NCBI RefSeq assembly: GCF_002163875.1
Contig: NZ_CP019333.1
Span: forward strand, 2,658,864-2,722,863
Reading direction: 5' to 3'
Length of the DNA: 64,000 nt
DNA from: Gilvibacter sp. SZ-19
GTDB lineage: Bacteria; Bacteroidota; Bacteroidia; Flavobacteriales; Flavobacteriaceae
The notes beneath the pieces are model-generated. The model was not told the origin of the DNA, searched no databases, and worked only from the letters and a program-made list of their open reading frames with translations. Each line of letters opens with the position of its first letter. Within the stretch, counting starts at the first letter, position 1. Positions 37,267-46,856 of the stretch are shown piece after piece. A program made the position numbers and the translations under genes.

Positions 37267-38139
37267 ATGAATATCACATTTATTGGCCTCGGTATCATGG
37301 GGCAAGCAATGGCATCCAACCTATTAAAGAACAAGACCCCGCTAATTGTATACAATCGCTCATTAGAAAAGACAGAACCCTTAAAGGCCTTAGGGGCTAA
37401 AGTAGCCACAAATATTGCCGAGGCGGTCAGCGATGCGGACCTTGTTATTAGCATGCTTGCAGATCCCATTGCTGTGAGGGAGCTTTTTTTTGCTTCGGAC
37501 GGAGTGTTGTCTCACATGAAAGCTGAAGCAACTTGGATAGATTGTTCTACTGTAGATCCTAATTTCAGTAGGGAAGCAGCCGTAATGGCTCAAGAGCAGA
37601 ACATCTTATTTATTGATGCCCCCGTTGCCGGATCTAAACCTCAGGCAGAAGCTGCAGTATTGAGTTTTTTCGTTGGAGCTTCACACCAAACCATAGCTCC
37701 TTTTGAAAATATTCTGTTACAAATGGGGCAAAAAATAATCCCTTTCGAGAAAGTTGGCCAAGGCAGCGCATTTAAAATGGTGGTCAATATGCTCTTGGGA
37801 CAAGCTATGGTAGTTTTTAGTGAGGCTATTCAATTAGGACTGAAATTGGGAATAGATCCCGACTTTCTGCTCAACACCTTGCCAAAACTACCAGTAACAG
37901 CACCTTTCACTGCTTTTAAGACAGATAACATCCGCAGTAATGAATATCCTGCTGAATTCCCACTCGAGTTAATGCTTAAAGATCTGCGTTTAGCAACGGC
38001 ATCTTACACTAATGCAGGGAAGAGACTGCCCATGGCAGAGGCTGCCAAGGCACAGTTCGAAGCTGCGGATCAGGCTGGGTTGGGAAGAGCTGATTTTAGC
38101 GCTGTCCATCAATACCTTGCTGCCTTATCGACCAAATAG
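37267..38139 (+). CDS. NAD(P)-dependent oxidoreductase, 3-hydroxyisobutyrate dehydrogenase/GLYR family
   Basis: 290 residues, cytoplasmic. N-terminal Rossmann fold MNITFIGLGIMGQAMASNL with NRS at the nucleotide 2'-phosphate site (NADP possible), substrate block DAPVAGSKPQAE, and catalytic Lys in GQGSAFKMVVNMLLG. The family reduces short aldehydes such as succinic semialdehyde or glyoxylate, or oxidises 3-hydroxyisobutyrate. Alone in its direction between the Crp-like gene and dnaK. Confidence 0.88.
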   Translation: MNITFIGLGIMGQAMASNLLKNKTPLIVYNRSLEKTEPLKALGAKVATNIAEAVSDADLVISMLADPIAVRELFFASDGVLSHMKAEATWIDCSTVDPNFSREAAVMAQEQNILFIDAPVAGSKPQAEAAVLSFFVGASHQTIAPFENILLQMGQKIIPFEKVGQGSAFKMVVNMLLGQAMVVFSEAIQLGLKLGIDPDFLLNTLPKLPVTAPFTAFKTDNIRSNEYPAEFPLELMLKDLRLATASYTNAGKRLPMAEAAKAQFEAADQAGLGRADFSAVHQYLAALSTK

Positions 38140-38174
38140 TGACAGGCTTGTGATCCTGAACTGACAGCCTGTCA
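38140..38174 (+). promoter_or_regulatory. TGACAG repeats and TGTCA palindrome before dnaK
   Basis: TGACA-GCC-TGTCA (38162-38174) is a palindrome, and a further TGACAGGCT at 38140-38148 pairs with AGCCTGTCA (38166-38174) into a nine-base stem. It may be an activator or heat-shock regulator site, or a terminator for the preceding gene without T-run. Confidence 0.45.
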
Positions 38175-38186
38175 TAAAAATACGAC

Positions 38187-38203
38187 TGGCATAATGATTG
38201 ACT
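38187..38203 (+). promoter_or_regulatory. Sigma-54-like -24/-12 promoter for dnaK
   Basis: TGGCATAATGATTGACT resembles the TGGCAyr-N4-TTGCw consensus, with GG and TTG in the right spacing but GA where GC is usual. Transcription would start near 38212, about 42 bases before the dnaK ATG. Confidence 0.4.
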
Positions 38204-38253
38204 ATAGGGGAGTGAGTTTAAATTTTGAATCAACACACCTATAGCATAGAATT

Positions 38254-40155
38254 ATGAGTAAAATAATTGGAATCGACTTAGGAACCACCAACTCGTGTGT
38301 CGCCGTAATGGAAGGAAGCGAGCCTACGGTGATTCCGAATGCCGAAGGAAAAAGAACAACACCATCCGTAATTGCTTTTGTAGAAGGCGGAGAGATCAAG
38401 GTAGGTGACCCTGCAAAACGTCAGGCGGTAACCAACCCCACCAAGACCGTAGCTTCTATCAAAAGATTTATGGGTAACAAATACAGCGAGTCTCAGCAAG
38501 AGGCAGATCGCGCTGCATATAAAGTTGTAAAAGGAGACAACGATACGCCACGTGTGGATATCGATGGTCGTCTTTACACGCCACAAGAATTATCTGCAAT
38601 GGTACTTCAGAAAATGAAGAAAACTGCAGAAGATTATTTAGGTACTTCTGTTTCTGAAGCAGTAATCACCGTACCGGCTTACTTTAACGACTCTCAGCGT
38701 CAAGCGACAAAAGAGGCTGGAGAGATCGCAGGACTTACCGTTCGCAGAATTATCAACGAGCCAACAGCAGCAGCCTTGGCTTACGGATTAGACAAGAAGA
38801 CATCTGACCAAAAGATCGTTGTATTCGACTTTGGAGGTGGAACCCATGACGTTTCTATCTTGGAGCTTGGAGACGGAGTATTCGAAGTATTGGCAACAGA
38901 CGGTGACACTCACCTTGGAGGTGACGATGTGGACACCAAGATCATCAACTGGTTGGCCGATGAGTTCAAAGCAGACGAAAGCATGGATCTAAGAGAAGAT
39001 CCTATGGCTTTGCAACGTCTTAAAGAAGCTGCAGAGAAAGCGAAGATCGAATTGTCTTCTTCTTCTCAGACCGAGATCAACTTGCCATACATTACGGCTA
39101 CATCTAGTGGGCCAAAACACTTAGTACGTACTTTGAGCCGTGCTAAATTTGAGCAACTGATCGACGATCTAGTAAAAAGAACTATTGAGCCTTGTCAAAC
39201 CGCGCTTAAGAACGCAGGACTTTCTACTTCTGATATTGACGAAGTAATCCTTGTAGGTGGATCTACTCGTATCCCTGCAGTACAAGAGGCTGTAAAGAAA
39301 TTCTTTGGCAAGGAACCGAGTAAAGGTGTTAACCCAGACGAAGTTGTTGCTGTTGGAGCTGCAATTCAAGGTGGGGTGCTTACCGGAGACGTAAAAGACG
39401 TATTGCTTCTAGATGTTACACCACTTTCACTGGGTATTGAGACCATGGGTGGCGTAATGACCAAGCTTATCGAAGCCAACACGACCATCCCTACGAAAAA
39501 ATCGCAGGTATTCTCTACGGCTGCAGACAATCAGCCAAGTGTAGAGATCCACGTATTGCAAGGGGAGCGTCCAATGGCGGCAGACAATAAAACCATTGGT
39601 AGATTCCACTTAGACGGAATTCCACCAGCACCGCGCGGAATGCCTCAAATAGAGGTGACCTTTGATATCGATGCTAATGGTATCATTAAAGTGACCGCTG
39701 CAGATAAGGCTACTGGAAAATCTCAAGACATCCGAATCGAAGCATCTTCTGGACTTACAGAAGAGGAGATCGAGAAAATGAAAGCAGAGGCAGAAGCTAA
39801 TGCTGAGGCGGATAAGGCTGCAAAAGAAAAGGCAGACAAGATCAACGAAGCTGACGCGATGATCTTCCAAACCGAAAAGCAATTGGAAGAGTTTGGCGAT
39901 AAGATCAGCGATGATAAGAAAGCGCCTATCCAAGCTGCTCTAGAAGACCTGAAAAAGGCTTTCGAGACCAAGGAGGTAGAAACTATCCAACCTGCTCTAG
40001 ACAAGCTGAACGAGGCTTGGAAGGTAGCAAGCGAGGAGATGTATAAGGCCCAAGCCGAAGCTCAGCAACAAGGTGCGCCGACAGGTGATGCCAATGCTGC
40101 GGGAGAGGATCAGGGTTCTGATGTAGAAGACGTAGACTTCGAAGAAGTCAAGTAG
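38254..40155 (+). CDS. dnaK: Chaperone DnaK (Hsp70)
   Basis: 633 residues, cytoplasmic ATP-driven folding chaperone. ATPase domain from [17 protein letters not shown] (phosphate loop 1), [17 protein letters not shown] and [22 protein letters not shown]; linker [15 protein letters not shown]; then substrate-binding domain, helical lid, and the usual ending DVDFEEVK. Length and motifs are complete. dnaJ and grpE are not beside it. Behind the stop there is a duplicated copy of its last codons (40179-40200) and then a strong terminator. Confidence 0.98.
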   Translation: MSKIIGIDLGTTNSCVAVMEGSEPTVIPNAEGKRTTPSVIAFVEGGEIKVGDPAKRQAVTNPTKTVASIKRFMGNKYSESQQEADRAAYKVVKGDNDTPRVDIDGRLYTPQELSAMVLQKMKKTAEDYLGTSVSEAVITVPAYFNDSQRQATKEAGEIAGLTVRRIINEPTAAALAYGLDKKTSDQKIVVFDFGGGTHDVSILELGDGVFEVLATDGDTHLGGDDVDTKIINWLADEFKADESMDLREDPMALQRLKEAAEKAKIELSSSSQTEINLPYITATSSGPKHLVRTLSRAKFEQLIDDLVKRTIEPCQTALKNAGLSTSDIDEVILVGGSTRIPAVQEAVKKFFGKEPSKGVNPDEVVAVGAAIQGGVLTGDVKDVLLLDVTPLSLGIETMGGVMTKLIEANTTIPTKKSQVFSTAADNQPSVEIHVLQGERPMAADNKTIGRFHLDGIPPAPRGMPQIEVTFDIDANGIIKVTAADKATGKSQDIRIEASSGLTEEEIEKMKAEAEANAEADKAAKEKADKINEADAMIFQTEKQLEEFGDKISDDKKAPIQAALEDLKKAFETKEVETIQPALDKLNEAWKVASEEMYKAQAEAQQQGAPTGDANAAGEDQGSDVEDVDFEEVK

Positions 40156-40200
40156 CCTGTCACGTGCTTGACACGTGATAGACTTCGAAGAAGTGAAGTA
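40133..40200 (+). repeat. Duplicated dnaK tail with an enclosed hairpin
   Basis: TAGACTTCGAAGAAGTCAAGTA (40133-40154), the end of dnaK, recurs at 40179-40200 with one change (C to G), 46 bases apart. The second copy also spells DFEEVK-stop, in another frame. Between them TCACGTG-CTTGA-CACGTGA (40160-40178) forms a perfect hairpin. Confidence 0.85.
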
Positions 40201-40220
40201 ATTCACAACATATATAACTT

Positions 40221-40250
40221 AAAAACCCAGCCATTTGGCTGGGTTTTTTT
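40221..40250 (+). terminator. Rho-independent terminator after dnaK
   Basis: Stem CCCAGCC / GGCTGGG extended by A5/T5 pairs, loop ATTT, followed by T-run. Confidence 0.92.
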
Positions 40251-40345
40251 ATGAAGACAGTTGGCCATTCTGTGTTAAAATCTGGGCTTAAAAGTCAATA
40301 ATTTAGTAACTTAGAAGAACCAATCCGATTCAAATATATTGCCCA

Positions 40346-41638
40346 ATGCGAGCCCAACTACAAACTCCGAAGCGCAATTTCCGCGGTCTGGTGCTGCTGC
40401 TGTCGATCTTACTCTTAGTACCATCCGCAGCGACTATAGCCCAGAATGCTGCAGCGGAGTATACCGAATTTCGCGGAAAGATATTAGACAGTAAAGGGAA
40501 GGATCCTGTAGTCTTTGCCACTTTATTGGTTAGCGGTACAAATATCAGTACCGTAAGTAACACAGAAGGTAACTACCTTTTAAAAGTGCCCAATGAGTAT
40601 CTAGATGCAGCCCTAGAGGTTACCATGCTTGGTTTTGAGACCTATACAGCCAAGCTCAGTGAGATACCTAAGGACAGGCACACCATTTATCTGAATATTG
40701 AGGTTTCTCAACTCAGCGAGATCAGTGTAACTCGCTTTGCAGATGCCAATGCACTGGTCCGTGCTGTATTTAGAAAGCGAGGAGAGAATACGCTCCCACA
40801 GACAGCTAGAATGACTGCTTTTTACCGGGAGACCATTAAGAGGCGAAACCGCAATGTATCACTCACAGAGGCGGTAGTGAACCTTTACAAACAACCGAGT
40901 ACGAATAATATCAAGGATGTTGTTTCCTTAGACAAAGCTCGTAAAAGTACAGACTACCGCAGGTTGGACACCGTTGCTCTTAAACTTCAAGGCGGTCCTT
41001 TTTCTACCTTGTATTTGGATATTATGAAGTATCCGGAGTATATCTTTACCGAAGATACCTATGACCTCTACGACTTTTCGTTGGAGCGGTCCACCGCAGT
41101 AAACGACAGACCGGTCTATGTGGTCAATTTTAAACAGAAGGATTTTGTGTTAGATCCGCTTTATTATGGGCAATTATACATAGATACCGAGACGCTTGCT
41201 TTGACCAGTGCCGACTACCAATTACTGCTCAACGATAAAAAGGCAGCCAGTGCTCTTTTTGTGAGACGAAAGCCCGGAGATATTGAGGTAACTCCTTTAA
41301 AGGCGGCATATCGTGTAGATTACAGAGAAAAGGATGGTCGCTGGTTCTATGGTTATGGCAGTGTGGATCTGAGCTTTAAGATCAATAAAAAACGCAAACT
41401 TTTTAATTCCATTTACACTTTGAACAGTGAGATGGCTGTGACAGACTGGGAGCTTATCTCGAACGATCAGGTTGCTAGACCCAAAGATAGATTACGCCCC
41501 TCCGTAGTGATCACCGATGCGATCACTGGGTTCTCCGATCCGGATTTCTGGGGGCCAAGAAATGTTATTGAACCCGAAAAATCTATAGAGACCGCAATCA
41601 ATAAGATTCAACGGCAAATGCGCCGAGAAAATAAATAG
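40346..41638 (+). CDS. Secreted protein with carboxypeptidase-like regulatory domain
   Basis: 430 residues with an N-terminal signal (hydrophobic stretch LVLLLSILLLVPSAA). Residues 45-120 are a CarboxypepD_reg-like beta-sandwich (FRGKILDSKGKDPVVFATLLVSGT, NTEGNYLLKVP). The rest is an unassigned domain common in flavobacterial outer-envelope proteins, with blocks MTAFYRETIKRRNRNVSLTEAV and VYVVNFKQKD. Many such proteins stand near TonB-receptor systems, but none is here. Periplasmic or outer-membrane location inferred; role unknown. Single gene with its own terminator. Confidence 0.8.
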   Translation: MRAQLQTPKRNFRGLVLLLSILLLVPSAATIAQNAAAEYTEFRGKILDSKGKDPVVFATLLVSGTNISTVSNTEGNYLLKVPNEYLDAALEVTMLGFETYTAKLSEIPKDRHTIYLNIEVSQLSEISVTRFADANALVRAVFRKRGENTLPQTARMTAFYRETIKRRNRNVSLTEAVVNLYKQPSTNNIKDVVSLDKARKSTDYRRLDTVALKLQGGPFSTLYLDIMKYPEYIFTEDTYDLYDFSLERSTAVNDRPVYVVNFKQKDFVLDPLYYGQLYIDTETLALTSADYQLLLNDKKAASALFVRRKPGDIEVTPLKAAYRVDYREKDGRWFYGYGSVDLSFKINKKRKLFNSIYTLNSEMAVTDWELISNDQVARPKDRLRPSVVITDAITGFSDPDFWGPRNVIEPEKSIETAINKIQRQMRRENK

Positions 41639-41644
41639 TAACAA

Positions 41645-41678
41645 TAAAAAACCCGATCCGTGCCGATCGGGTTTTTTG
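41645..41678 (+). terminator. Rho-independent terminator after the secreted protein gene
   Basis: Stem CCCGATC / GATCGGG with loop CGTGCC, flanked by A-run and T-run, so it may work in both directions. Confidence 0.9.
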
Positions 41679-41823
41679 AACATGTAGCAGAATTTTTTTC
41701 TTTTTCACTACAATTATGTTAAGTCGATTGCAGTTGAGTGCAAAGACAGTAAATGTAGTGTTTAACTCTCTGAAGGTCAACAGGGTTTTTCCTCTAAATT
41801 AAAGCGACTGGAAGTGTATAATA

Positions 41824-42453
41824 TTATTTGTTACCGCTAAGGTCTGGCTTAAATTCACGCATAAGCTTTGCCGTTTCTGCCGCTTGCGTACCGCGTCCGT
41901 CCTCTAAGTTCTCAACGATGTTGTCATAGTCTTTTTCAGAACGATTTTGAGACATTTTGTACTTGGCTTGTAGCTCGGTGATCTCAATTTCAAATCCAAC
42001 TATTCCGTATACCTGATTTAAGGTCTTCTTAGAAAGTTTGCTCATGTCAACCGGCCGCTGCACATCGCTTTCGTACTTGTCCATTAAGGCTTCGAGCATG
42101 GGCATCAGTTCTTCGTGGGCCATGGTTCTCAATTTTCCGTAAATATGAACAGCAACATAATTCCAGGTAGAAACTTCTTCTATGCTGTACCAGCTGGCAG
42201 AGACATAGGAGTGCGGCCCATTGAATACGGCCAAGACCTGCTCTTGCTCATCAAACGTCTTCCACTGCGGATTCGCCTTGGCCAAATGCCCCTGTAAATA
42301 CGCCTTTCCGTCTTTTTCTAGATACTCTAAAGGCAAATGTGTGGCTAGGGGTTTACCCTGGTGTTGGGTAATGAGTAGCCCGAAAGCATTTTGCTTTAAA
42401 AACTCCGTGATCTTCTGCTGGTCGGTCTCTTTAAAGAGTTCTGGAATATACAT
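41824..42453 (-). CDS. PaiB-like FMN-binding protein
   Basis: 209 residues of the PaiB family (FMN-binding negative transcriptional regulator): MYIPELFKETDQQKITEFLKQN, ATHLPLEYL, LQGHLAKANPQWK, VFNGPHSYVSASWY and VHIYGKLR are all family blocks of a split-barrel flavin protein. The name comes from Bacillus PaiB, but DNA binding is not evident and a flavin-linked enzyme role is equally possible. Last gene on the minus strand after the glucan operon; its start codon touches a 16-pair hairpin. Confidence 0.88.
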   Translation of the reverse strand: MYIPELFKETDQQKITEFLKQNAFGLLITQHQGKPLATHLPLEYLEKDGKAYLQGHLAKANPQWKTFDEQEQVLAVFNGPHSYVSASWYSIEEVSTWNYVAVHIYGKLRTMAHEELMPMLEALMDKYESDVQRPVDMSKLSKKTLNQVYGIVGFEIEITELQAKYKMSQNRSEKDYDNIVENLEDGRGTQAAETAKLMREFKPDLSGNK

Positions 42454-42486
42454 AAGGCCAAAGATATCAAATATCCTTGGCCTTAT
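42452..42486. other. Long hairpin at the paiB start codon, behind the GH31 gene
   Basis: Arms 42452-42467 and 42471-42486 pair over 16 bases with one mismatch and a loop of CAA. The structure reaches into the paiB ATG (42453-42451). No T-run on the minus strand, so it may be a weak terminator for the glucan operon or a block on paiB translation. Confidence 0.55.
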
Positions 42487-42507
42487 TTAAGTGTAAAATG
42501 CTAATTC

Positions 42508-44901
42508 TTATTCGCCGATAAGATGCAATTCTGTAAAATCCTTGGTGATCTGTAAAGTAGCTTCGCCATTGAATTTTATGCTGGTATCCAATTGATTATC
42601 CAGTTCTATAGCTGTCACTTTAAATGGTAAACCGTGGAATTTTAAGGTGATGGTATCGTAGTCTGTCACAAACTTACCTTCTTTGTGTTGCTGTATGATC
42701 AGTTCGTTGGTTTTACCCGTCAGCTTAAAGGAGCGCAAACTGAAACGACCTTTTTTGTAGTCGTAGCCGTCTTGTCCGTCTTCGTAAACCTTGGCTTGTC
42801 CTTTGCCTTCCTTGTAATAGACGTCTAAGGTCAAAGATTCCACTTTTTTCTCTCCAACATACTGCTGAACAGGATATTTAGGGATCATAGACCCGCTGCG
42901 CACAAAGAGTGGGATCTTATTGATATCTGCATCAACCCAAAGTTCTTTACCACCTTCGACCACTTCGTCACTCCAGTAGTTATACCAAAGCCCACGAGGG
43001 ATATACATACGGCGCCCTTGTGCATTCGGCTCCAAGATAGGACAGACCAGAATATCGTTTCCGAAGATAAATTCGTCGGTACGGTAAAAGGTCTGGTGAT
43101 CCTCCTGATCAAAGTAAACCAAAGGTTTTATCATAGGAATACCCTCTTGTGCATATTCCCAGAACATGGTGTAGAGGTAAGGTAACAACTGGTAACGCAG
43201 CTCTACATAATCGCGTACAATATTGGTTACCTCTTCATCAAATGACCACGGTTCCTGATCACCATGATCTCCAGAAGAGTGCACGCGACAGAACGGATGG
43301 AACACGCCTAATTGTATCCAACGGCTAAAGAGTTCACCCGTCGGTTGCTCGGCAAATCCACCGATATCGGTTCCAATAAAGGACATACCCGAAAGACACA
43401 TGCGCTGGATCTGCTGGTTAGCTACCCAGAGATGCTCCCAAGTAGCAACATTGTCTCCAGTCCAAGAAGAACAATAACGCTGGGCTCCAGAATAAGCAGA
43501 ACGCGTAATGATAAACGGACGCTTCGGATAGGTGTATTTTTTCACTCCGTGATAGGTAGCACGGGCCATTTGCATACCGTAGATATTGTGTGCCTTGCGG
43601 TGACTACACGGATGCCCGTCATAGTCGTGACGTACATCGAGCGGGAAGGTCTTGGTAGGAACTTCCATCACAGCAGGTTCGTTCATATCGTTCCAAACGC
43701 CATGAACTCCTGTCTCGCCAATAAGCTCATGGTATAGATCTGCCCACCATTCACGTACTTTTGGGTTGGTGAAATCCGGGAAGTTACATTCGCCCGGCCA
43801 AACCTTTCCTTTCATTAGCGGGCCATCGGCACGTTTGCAGAAATAATCTTTTTCTAGGGCTTCGTTGTAAATATCGTAATCCTTGTCGATCTTGATTCCC
43901 GGATCGATGATAGCCACCGTTTTAAAGCCGTCTGCTTCTAGGTCGTCTATCATTTTCTTCGGATCTGGGAAGTATTCGTTGTTCCATGTAAAACAACGGA
44001 ATCCGTCCATATAATCAATGTCCAGATAGATCGCATCGCAAGGAATTCGCAATTCGCGGAACTTGCTAGCTACTTCGCGTACATTGCTTTCGGGATAATA
44101 ACTCCACTTACTCTGATGGAAGCCAAGCGCCCAGAGTGGCGGCATTTCTGGCTTTCCGGTAAGATCGGTATAACTGCTCACCACACGGTCAATACCAGGT
44201 CCGTAAATGAAATAGTAGTTCATCTCTCCGCCCTGTGCCCAAAAACTTGTGGTATCTCGTCTTTCTTGACAAAAGTCAAAAAAGGTTCTAAAGGTGTTGT
44301 CAAAGAATATTCCGTAAGCCTTGTCCGAATGCAAGCCCACATAAAAGGGTATGGCTTTGTAGAGCGGATCCTGATCCTTCCCAAAAGCATATTGGTCGGT
44401 CACCCAGTTCTCCACACGCTTGCCTTTGAGGTTAAAGTGCATCGGCTTGTCTCCCAAACCGTAGTAACTCTCCATCTTTTGGGCGTGCTTGCTCATTTTA
44501 ACGATGTCCGAGCCGTGCTCGTAGCTGAATTCCCAGTGGAAACCGGCTTCGTCTTCGTTGATCAACGTACCGTCCAGATCATAGATGCGCTTTTTCATGG
44601 TCGCACGATCTATATGCAACACTAACTTGGCTGTCTTTATGATAAAAGTGTCCGGCGTTTCGGAATATTCCAAGTGGTTATAACCGTGGGTAGCGTTCTT
44701 ATCTAAGGCATAGCTAAAATCCGCAGGGAAATTTCCTTCTGTCGCATAGCGAAATCGGAAGATACTGTCCCGAATCACAGTGATCTGCAGCAGTACGCCA
44801 TTATCTGCTGCTATGCTAAAGGTGTCTGCTTTTTTACTAAAAGTGGTTATCGGCCCAGGAAACTGGTTCCCTTTCCGTTCGAGTTCGGTATTTGTGATCA
44901 T
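42508..44901 (-). CDS. GH31 alpha-glucosidase
   Basis: 797 residues without signal peptide, so cytoplasmic. The GH31 barrel has the nucleophile in GVWNDMNEPAVME and the acid/base region SSWTGDN, with RSAYSGAQRYC and YLDIDYMDGFRCF around the -1 site; N-terminal and C-terminal beta domains are complete. It releases glucose from the non-reducing end of alpha-glucans or maltodextrins. It is the last gene of the operon glgE-mak-glgB-GH31, 26 bases behind glgB, so it may recycle glucan chains or clear maltodextrins. Confidence 0.93.
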   Translation of the reverse strand: MITNTELERKGNQFPGPITTFSKKADTFSIAADNGVLLQITVIRDSIFRFRYATEGNFPADFSYALDKNATHGYNHLEYSETPDTFIIKTAKLVLHIDRATMKKRIYDLDGTLINEDEAGFHWEFSYEHGSDIVKMSKHAQKMESYYGLGDKPMHFNLKGKRVENWVTDQYAFGKDQDPLYKAIPFYVGLHSDKAYGIFFDNTFRTFFDFCQERRDTTSFWAQGGEMNYYFIYGPGIDRVVSSYTDLTGKPEMPPLWALGFHQSKWSYYPESNVREVASKFRELRIPCDAIYLDIDYMDGFRCFTWNNEYFPDPKKMIDDLEADGFKTVAIIDPGIKIDKDYDIYNEALEKDYFCKRADGPLMKGKVWPGECNFPDFTNPKVREWWADLYHELIGETGVHGVWNDMNEPAVMEVPTKTFPLDVRHDYDGHPCSHRKAHNIYGMQMARATYHGVKKYTYPKRPFIITRSAYSGAQRYCSSWTGDNVATWEHLWVANQQIQRMCLSGMSFIGTDIGGFAEQPTGELFSRWIQLGVFHPFCRVHSSGDHGDQEPWSFDEEVTNIVRDYVELRYQLLPYLYTMFWEYAQEGIPMIKPLVYFDQEDHQTFYRTDEFIFGNDILVCPILEPNAQGRRMYIPRGLWYNYWSDEVVEGGKELWVDADINKIPLFVRSGSMIPKYPVQQYVGEKKVESLTLDVYYKEGKGQAKVYEDGQDGYDYKKGRFSLRSFKLTGKTNELIIQQHKEGKFVTDYDTITLKFHGLPFKVTAIELDNQLDTSIKFNGEATLQITKDFTELHLIGE

Positions 44902-44927
44902 AGATTAATGTCGTCTTTGTCGTGTGG

Positions 44928-46847
44928 TTAAGATTTGCTTTGGACGCGTTTCAGGACCTTGATTCCCAATGGGGGCAGGGTAAAGGCCAGCGAATAGTCC
45001 CTGTTGTGAGAACGGATAGCTTCGGCTTTAGGTCGCTGAGTGCTCACAACGCCGCTACCTCCAAATTTCGGATCGTCAGAATTGAAGATCTCTCTATACG
45101 CGCCTGCTTGCGGCAGGCCTATGCGGTAGTTCTCACGTACTACCGGCGTCATATTACAGATAATTACTAGATCGTCTTTAGGGTCGTTTCCTTTTCTAAT
45201 AAAGGCCAGTACCGAGTTGGTGTTATCCGTATAGTCGATCCATTCGTAACCTTCTGCACTGAATTGCTTTTCGTGTAAAGCCTTTTCTTTTCTATAGAGT
45301 CCATTCAAGGCTGCTACATATTGCTGCATATTCTTGTGGTCGTCATATTCCGTCAAGTGCCAGTCCAAGCTCTTGCTGTAATCCCATTCACCCCATTGTC
45401 CGAATTCTCCTCCCATAAAGAGTAGCTTGGTTCCCGGGTGGGTAAACATACATCCGTAGAGTAATCGCAAATTGGCGAAACGCTGCCAAGTATCTCCTGG
45501 CATACGGTCTAGTATAGATTTCTTACCGTAGACCACCTCGTCATGGCTCAGCGGCAGCATAAAATTCTCTGTAAAGGCGTAGGTTAGACTAAAAGTGATA
45601 TCGTTCTGGTGATGTTGGCGATAGATAGGCTCCTTCTTAAAATATTCCAAGGTGTCGTGCATCCAGCCCATCATCCATTTCATTCCAAAGCCTAATCCGC
45701 CTAAAAAAGTAGGTTTAGAGACCATAGGAAATGAGGTAGATTCCTCGGCTATGGTCTGTACGCCAGGGAACTCGCCGTAGACAGCTTCATTGAGCTCTTT
45801 AAAAAAAGAGATCGCGTCTAAGTTCTCGCGGCCACCGAATTGATTCGGTTCCCACTCCCCATCTTCTCTGGAATAATCCAGATACAACATAGAGGCTACA
45901 GCATCTACACGCAGGCCGTCTGCATGGTATTGATCCAACCAGAACAGGGCATTACTGATCAAGAAGGCGCGTACTTCGTTGCGTCCGTAGTTAAAGATCA
46001 AGCTCTTCCAGTCTGGGTGGTATCCTTTTTTACGGTCGGGATGTTCGTATACATGCGTTCCATCAAAGAGTCCAAGGCCGTGAGCATCTTCTGGGAAGTG
46101 CGAAGGCACCCAATCCAAGATCACACCAATTCCAGCTTGATGTAGCGCATCGATCAAAAATTTAAGATCTTCTGGCTTCCCAAAACGCGAAGTAGGAGAG
46201 AAGTAGCCCGTAAGTTGGTAGCCCCAAGAAGGATCGTAAGGGTATTCCATAATTGGCATGAACTCCACATGGGTGAACTGCATTTTCTTTACATAATCGA
46301 CCAATTCTGTAGCTAGTTCGATATAGGTCAATGGGCGGTCTTCTGCACCATTGCGCATCCAAGATCCTAAGTGTACCTCATAAACAGAGAACGGCTGGTC
46401 CAGTGCGTTGCGCTTAGGTCGTTCTTTAAGCCAGTTATTGTCTTTCCAAGTGTAAGGCGCATCCCAAACAATAGAAGCTGTCTTTGGCGGATGCTCTGTT
46501 CTAAAGGCAAAAGGATCTGCCTTTTCGGTCTTTATGTCGTTATGATGGCTGTGGATCTTGTATTTGTATTTGGCACCTTTTTGTACCCCGGGAATAAAGC
46601 CTTCCCATATTCCGGAGGCGTCCCAGCGTATGTTGAGCGGATGCTCACCTTCTAGCCAGTAATTAAAATCTCCTATTACAGAGACTGCCTTGGCAGCAGG
46701 AGCCCAAACGGCAAAATACACGCCTTGAACACCGTCTACCTCTGTTAAATGCGCTCCAAACTTCTCATAGAGTTTAAAGTGTTTCCCCGCCTTAAAGAGG
46801 TCAATGTCAAAATCGCTGAAAAAACTGTGTGCTATAACCTTAGACAT
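44928..46847 (-). CDS. glgB: 1,4-alpha-glucan branching enzyme
   Basis: 639 residues, cytoplasmic. N-terminal CBM48-type domain (FKLYEKFGAHLTEVDGVQGVYFAVWAP), GH13 barrel with DWVPSHFPED, GLRVDAVASMLYLDYSR (nucleophile), TIAEESTSFP (acid/base) and LSHDEVVYGKKS, then the C-terminal beta domain. The enzyme adds alpha-1,6 branches. The length without an extra N1 domain is usual for the phylum. It starts nine bases after the maltokinase gene in the same operon, so it likely branches the chains GlgE extends. Confidence 0.95.
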   Translation of the reverse strand: MSKVIAHSFFSDFDIDLFKAGKHFKLYEKFGAHLTEVDGVQGVYFAVWAPAAKAVSVIGDFNYWLEGEHPLNIRWDASGIWEGFIPGVQKGAKYKYKIHSHHNDIKTEKADPFAFRTEHPPKTASIVWDAPYTWKDNNWLKERPKRNALDQPFSVYEVHLGSWMRNGAEDRPLTYIELATELVDYVKKMQFTHVEFMPIMEYPYDPSWGYQLTGYFSPTSRFGKPEDLKFLIDALHQAGIGVILDWVPSHFPEDAHGLGLFDGTHVYEHPDRKKGYHPDWKSLIFNYGRNEVRAFLISNALFWLDQYHADGLRVDAVASMLYLDYSREDGEWEPNQFGGRENLDAISFFKELNEAVYGEFPGVQTIAEESTSFPMVSKPTFLGGLGFGMKWMMGWMHDTLEYFKKEPIYRQHHQNDITFSLTYAFTENFMLPLSHDEVVYGKKSILDRMPGDTWQRFANLRLLYGCMFTHPGTKLLFMGGEFGQWGEWDYSKSLDWHLTEYDDHKNMQQYVAALNGLYRKEKALHEKQFSAEGYEWIDYTDNTNSVLAFIRKGNDPKDDLVIICNMTPVVRENYRIGLPQAGAYREIFNSDDPKFGGSGVVSTQRPKAEAIRSHNRDYSLAFTLPPLGIKVLKRVQSKS

Positions 46848-46856
46848 GTGCTAATC

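Noticed and set aside
44116-44625. 169-residue frame antisense to GH31
   Set aside because: Entirely inside a well-supported gene, no domain, no start signal.
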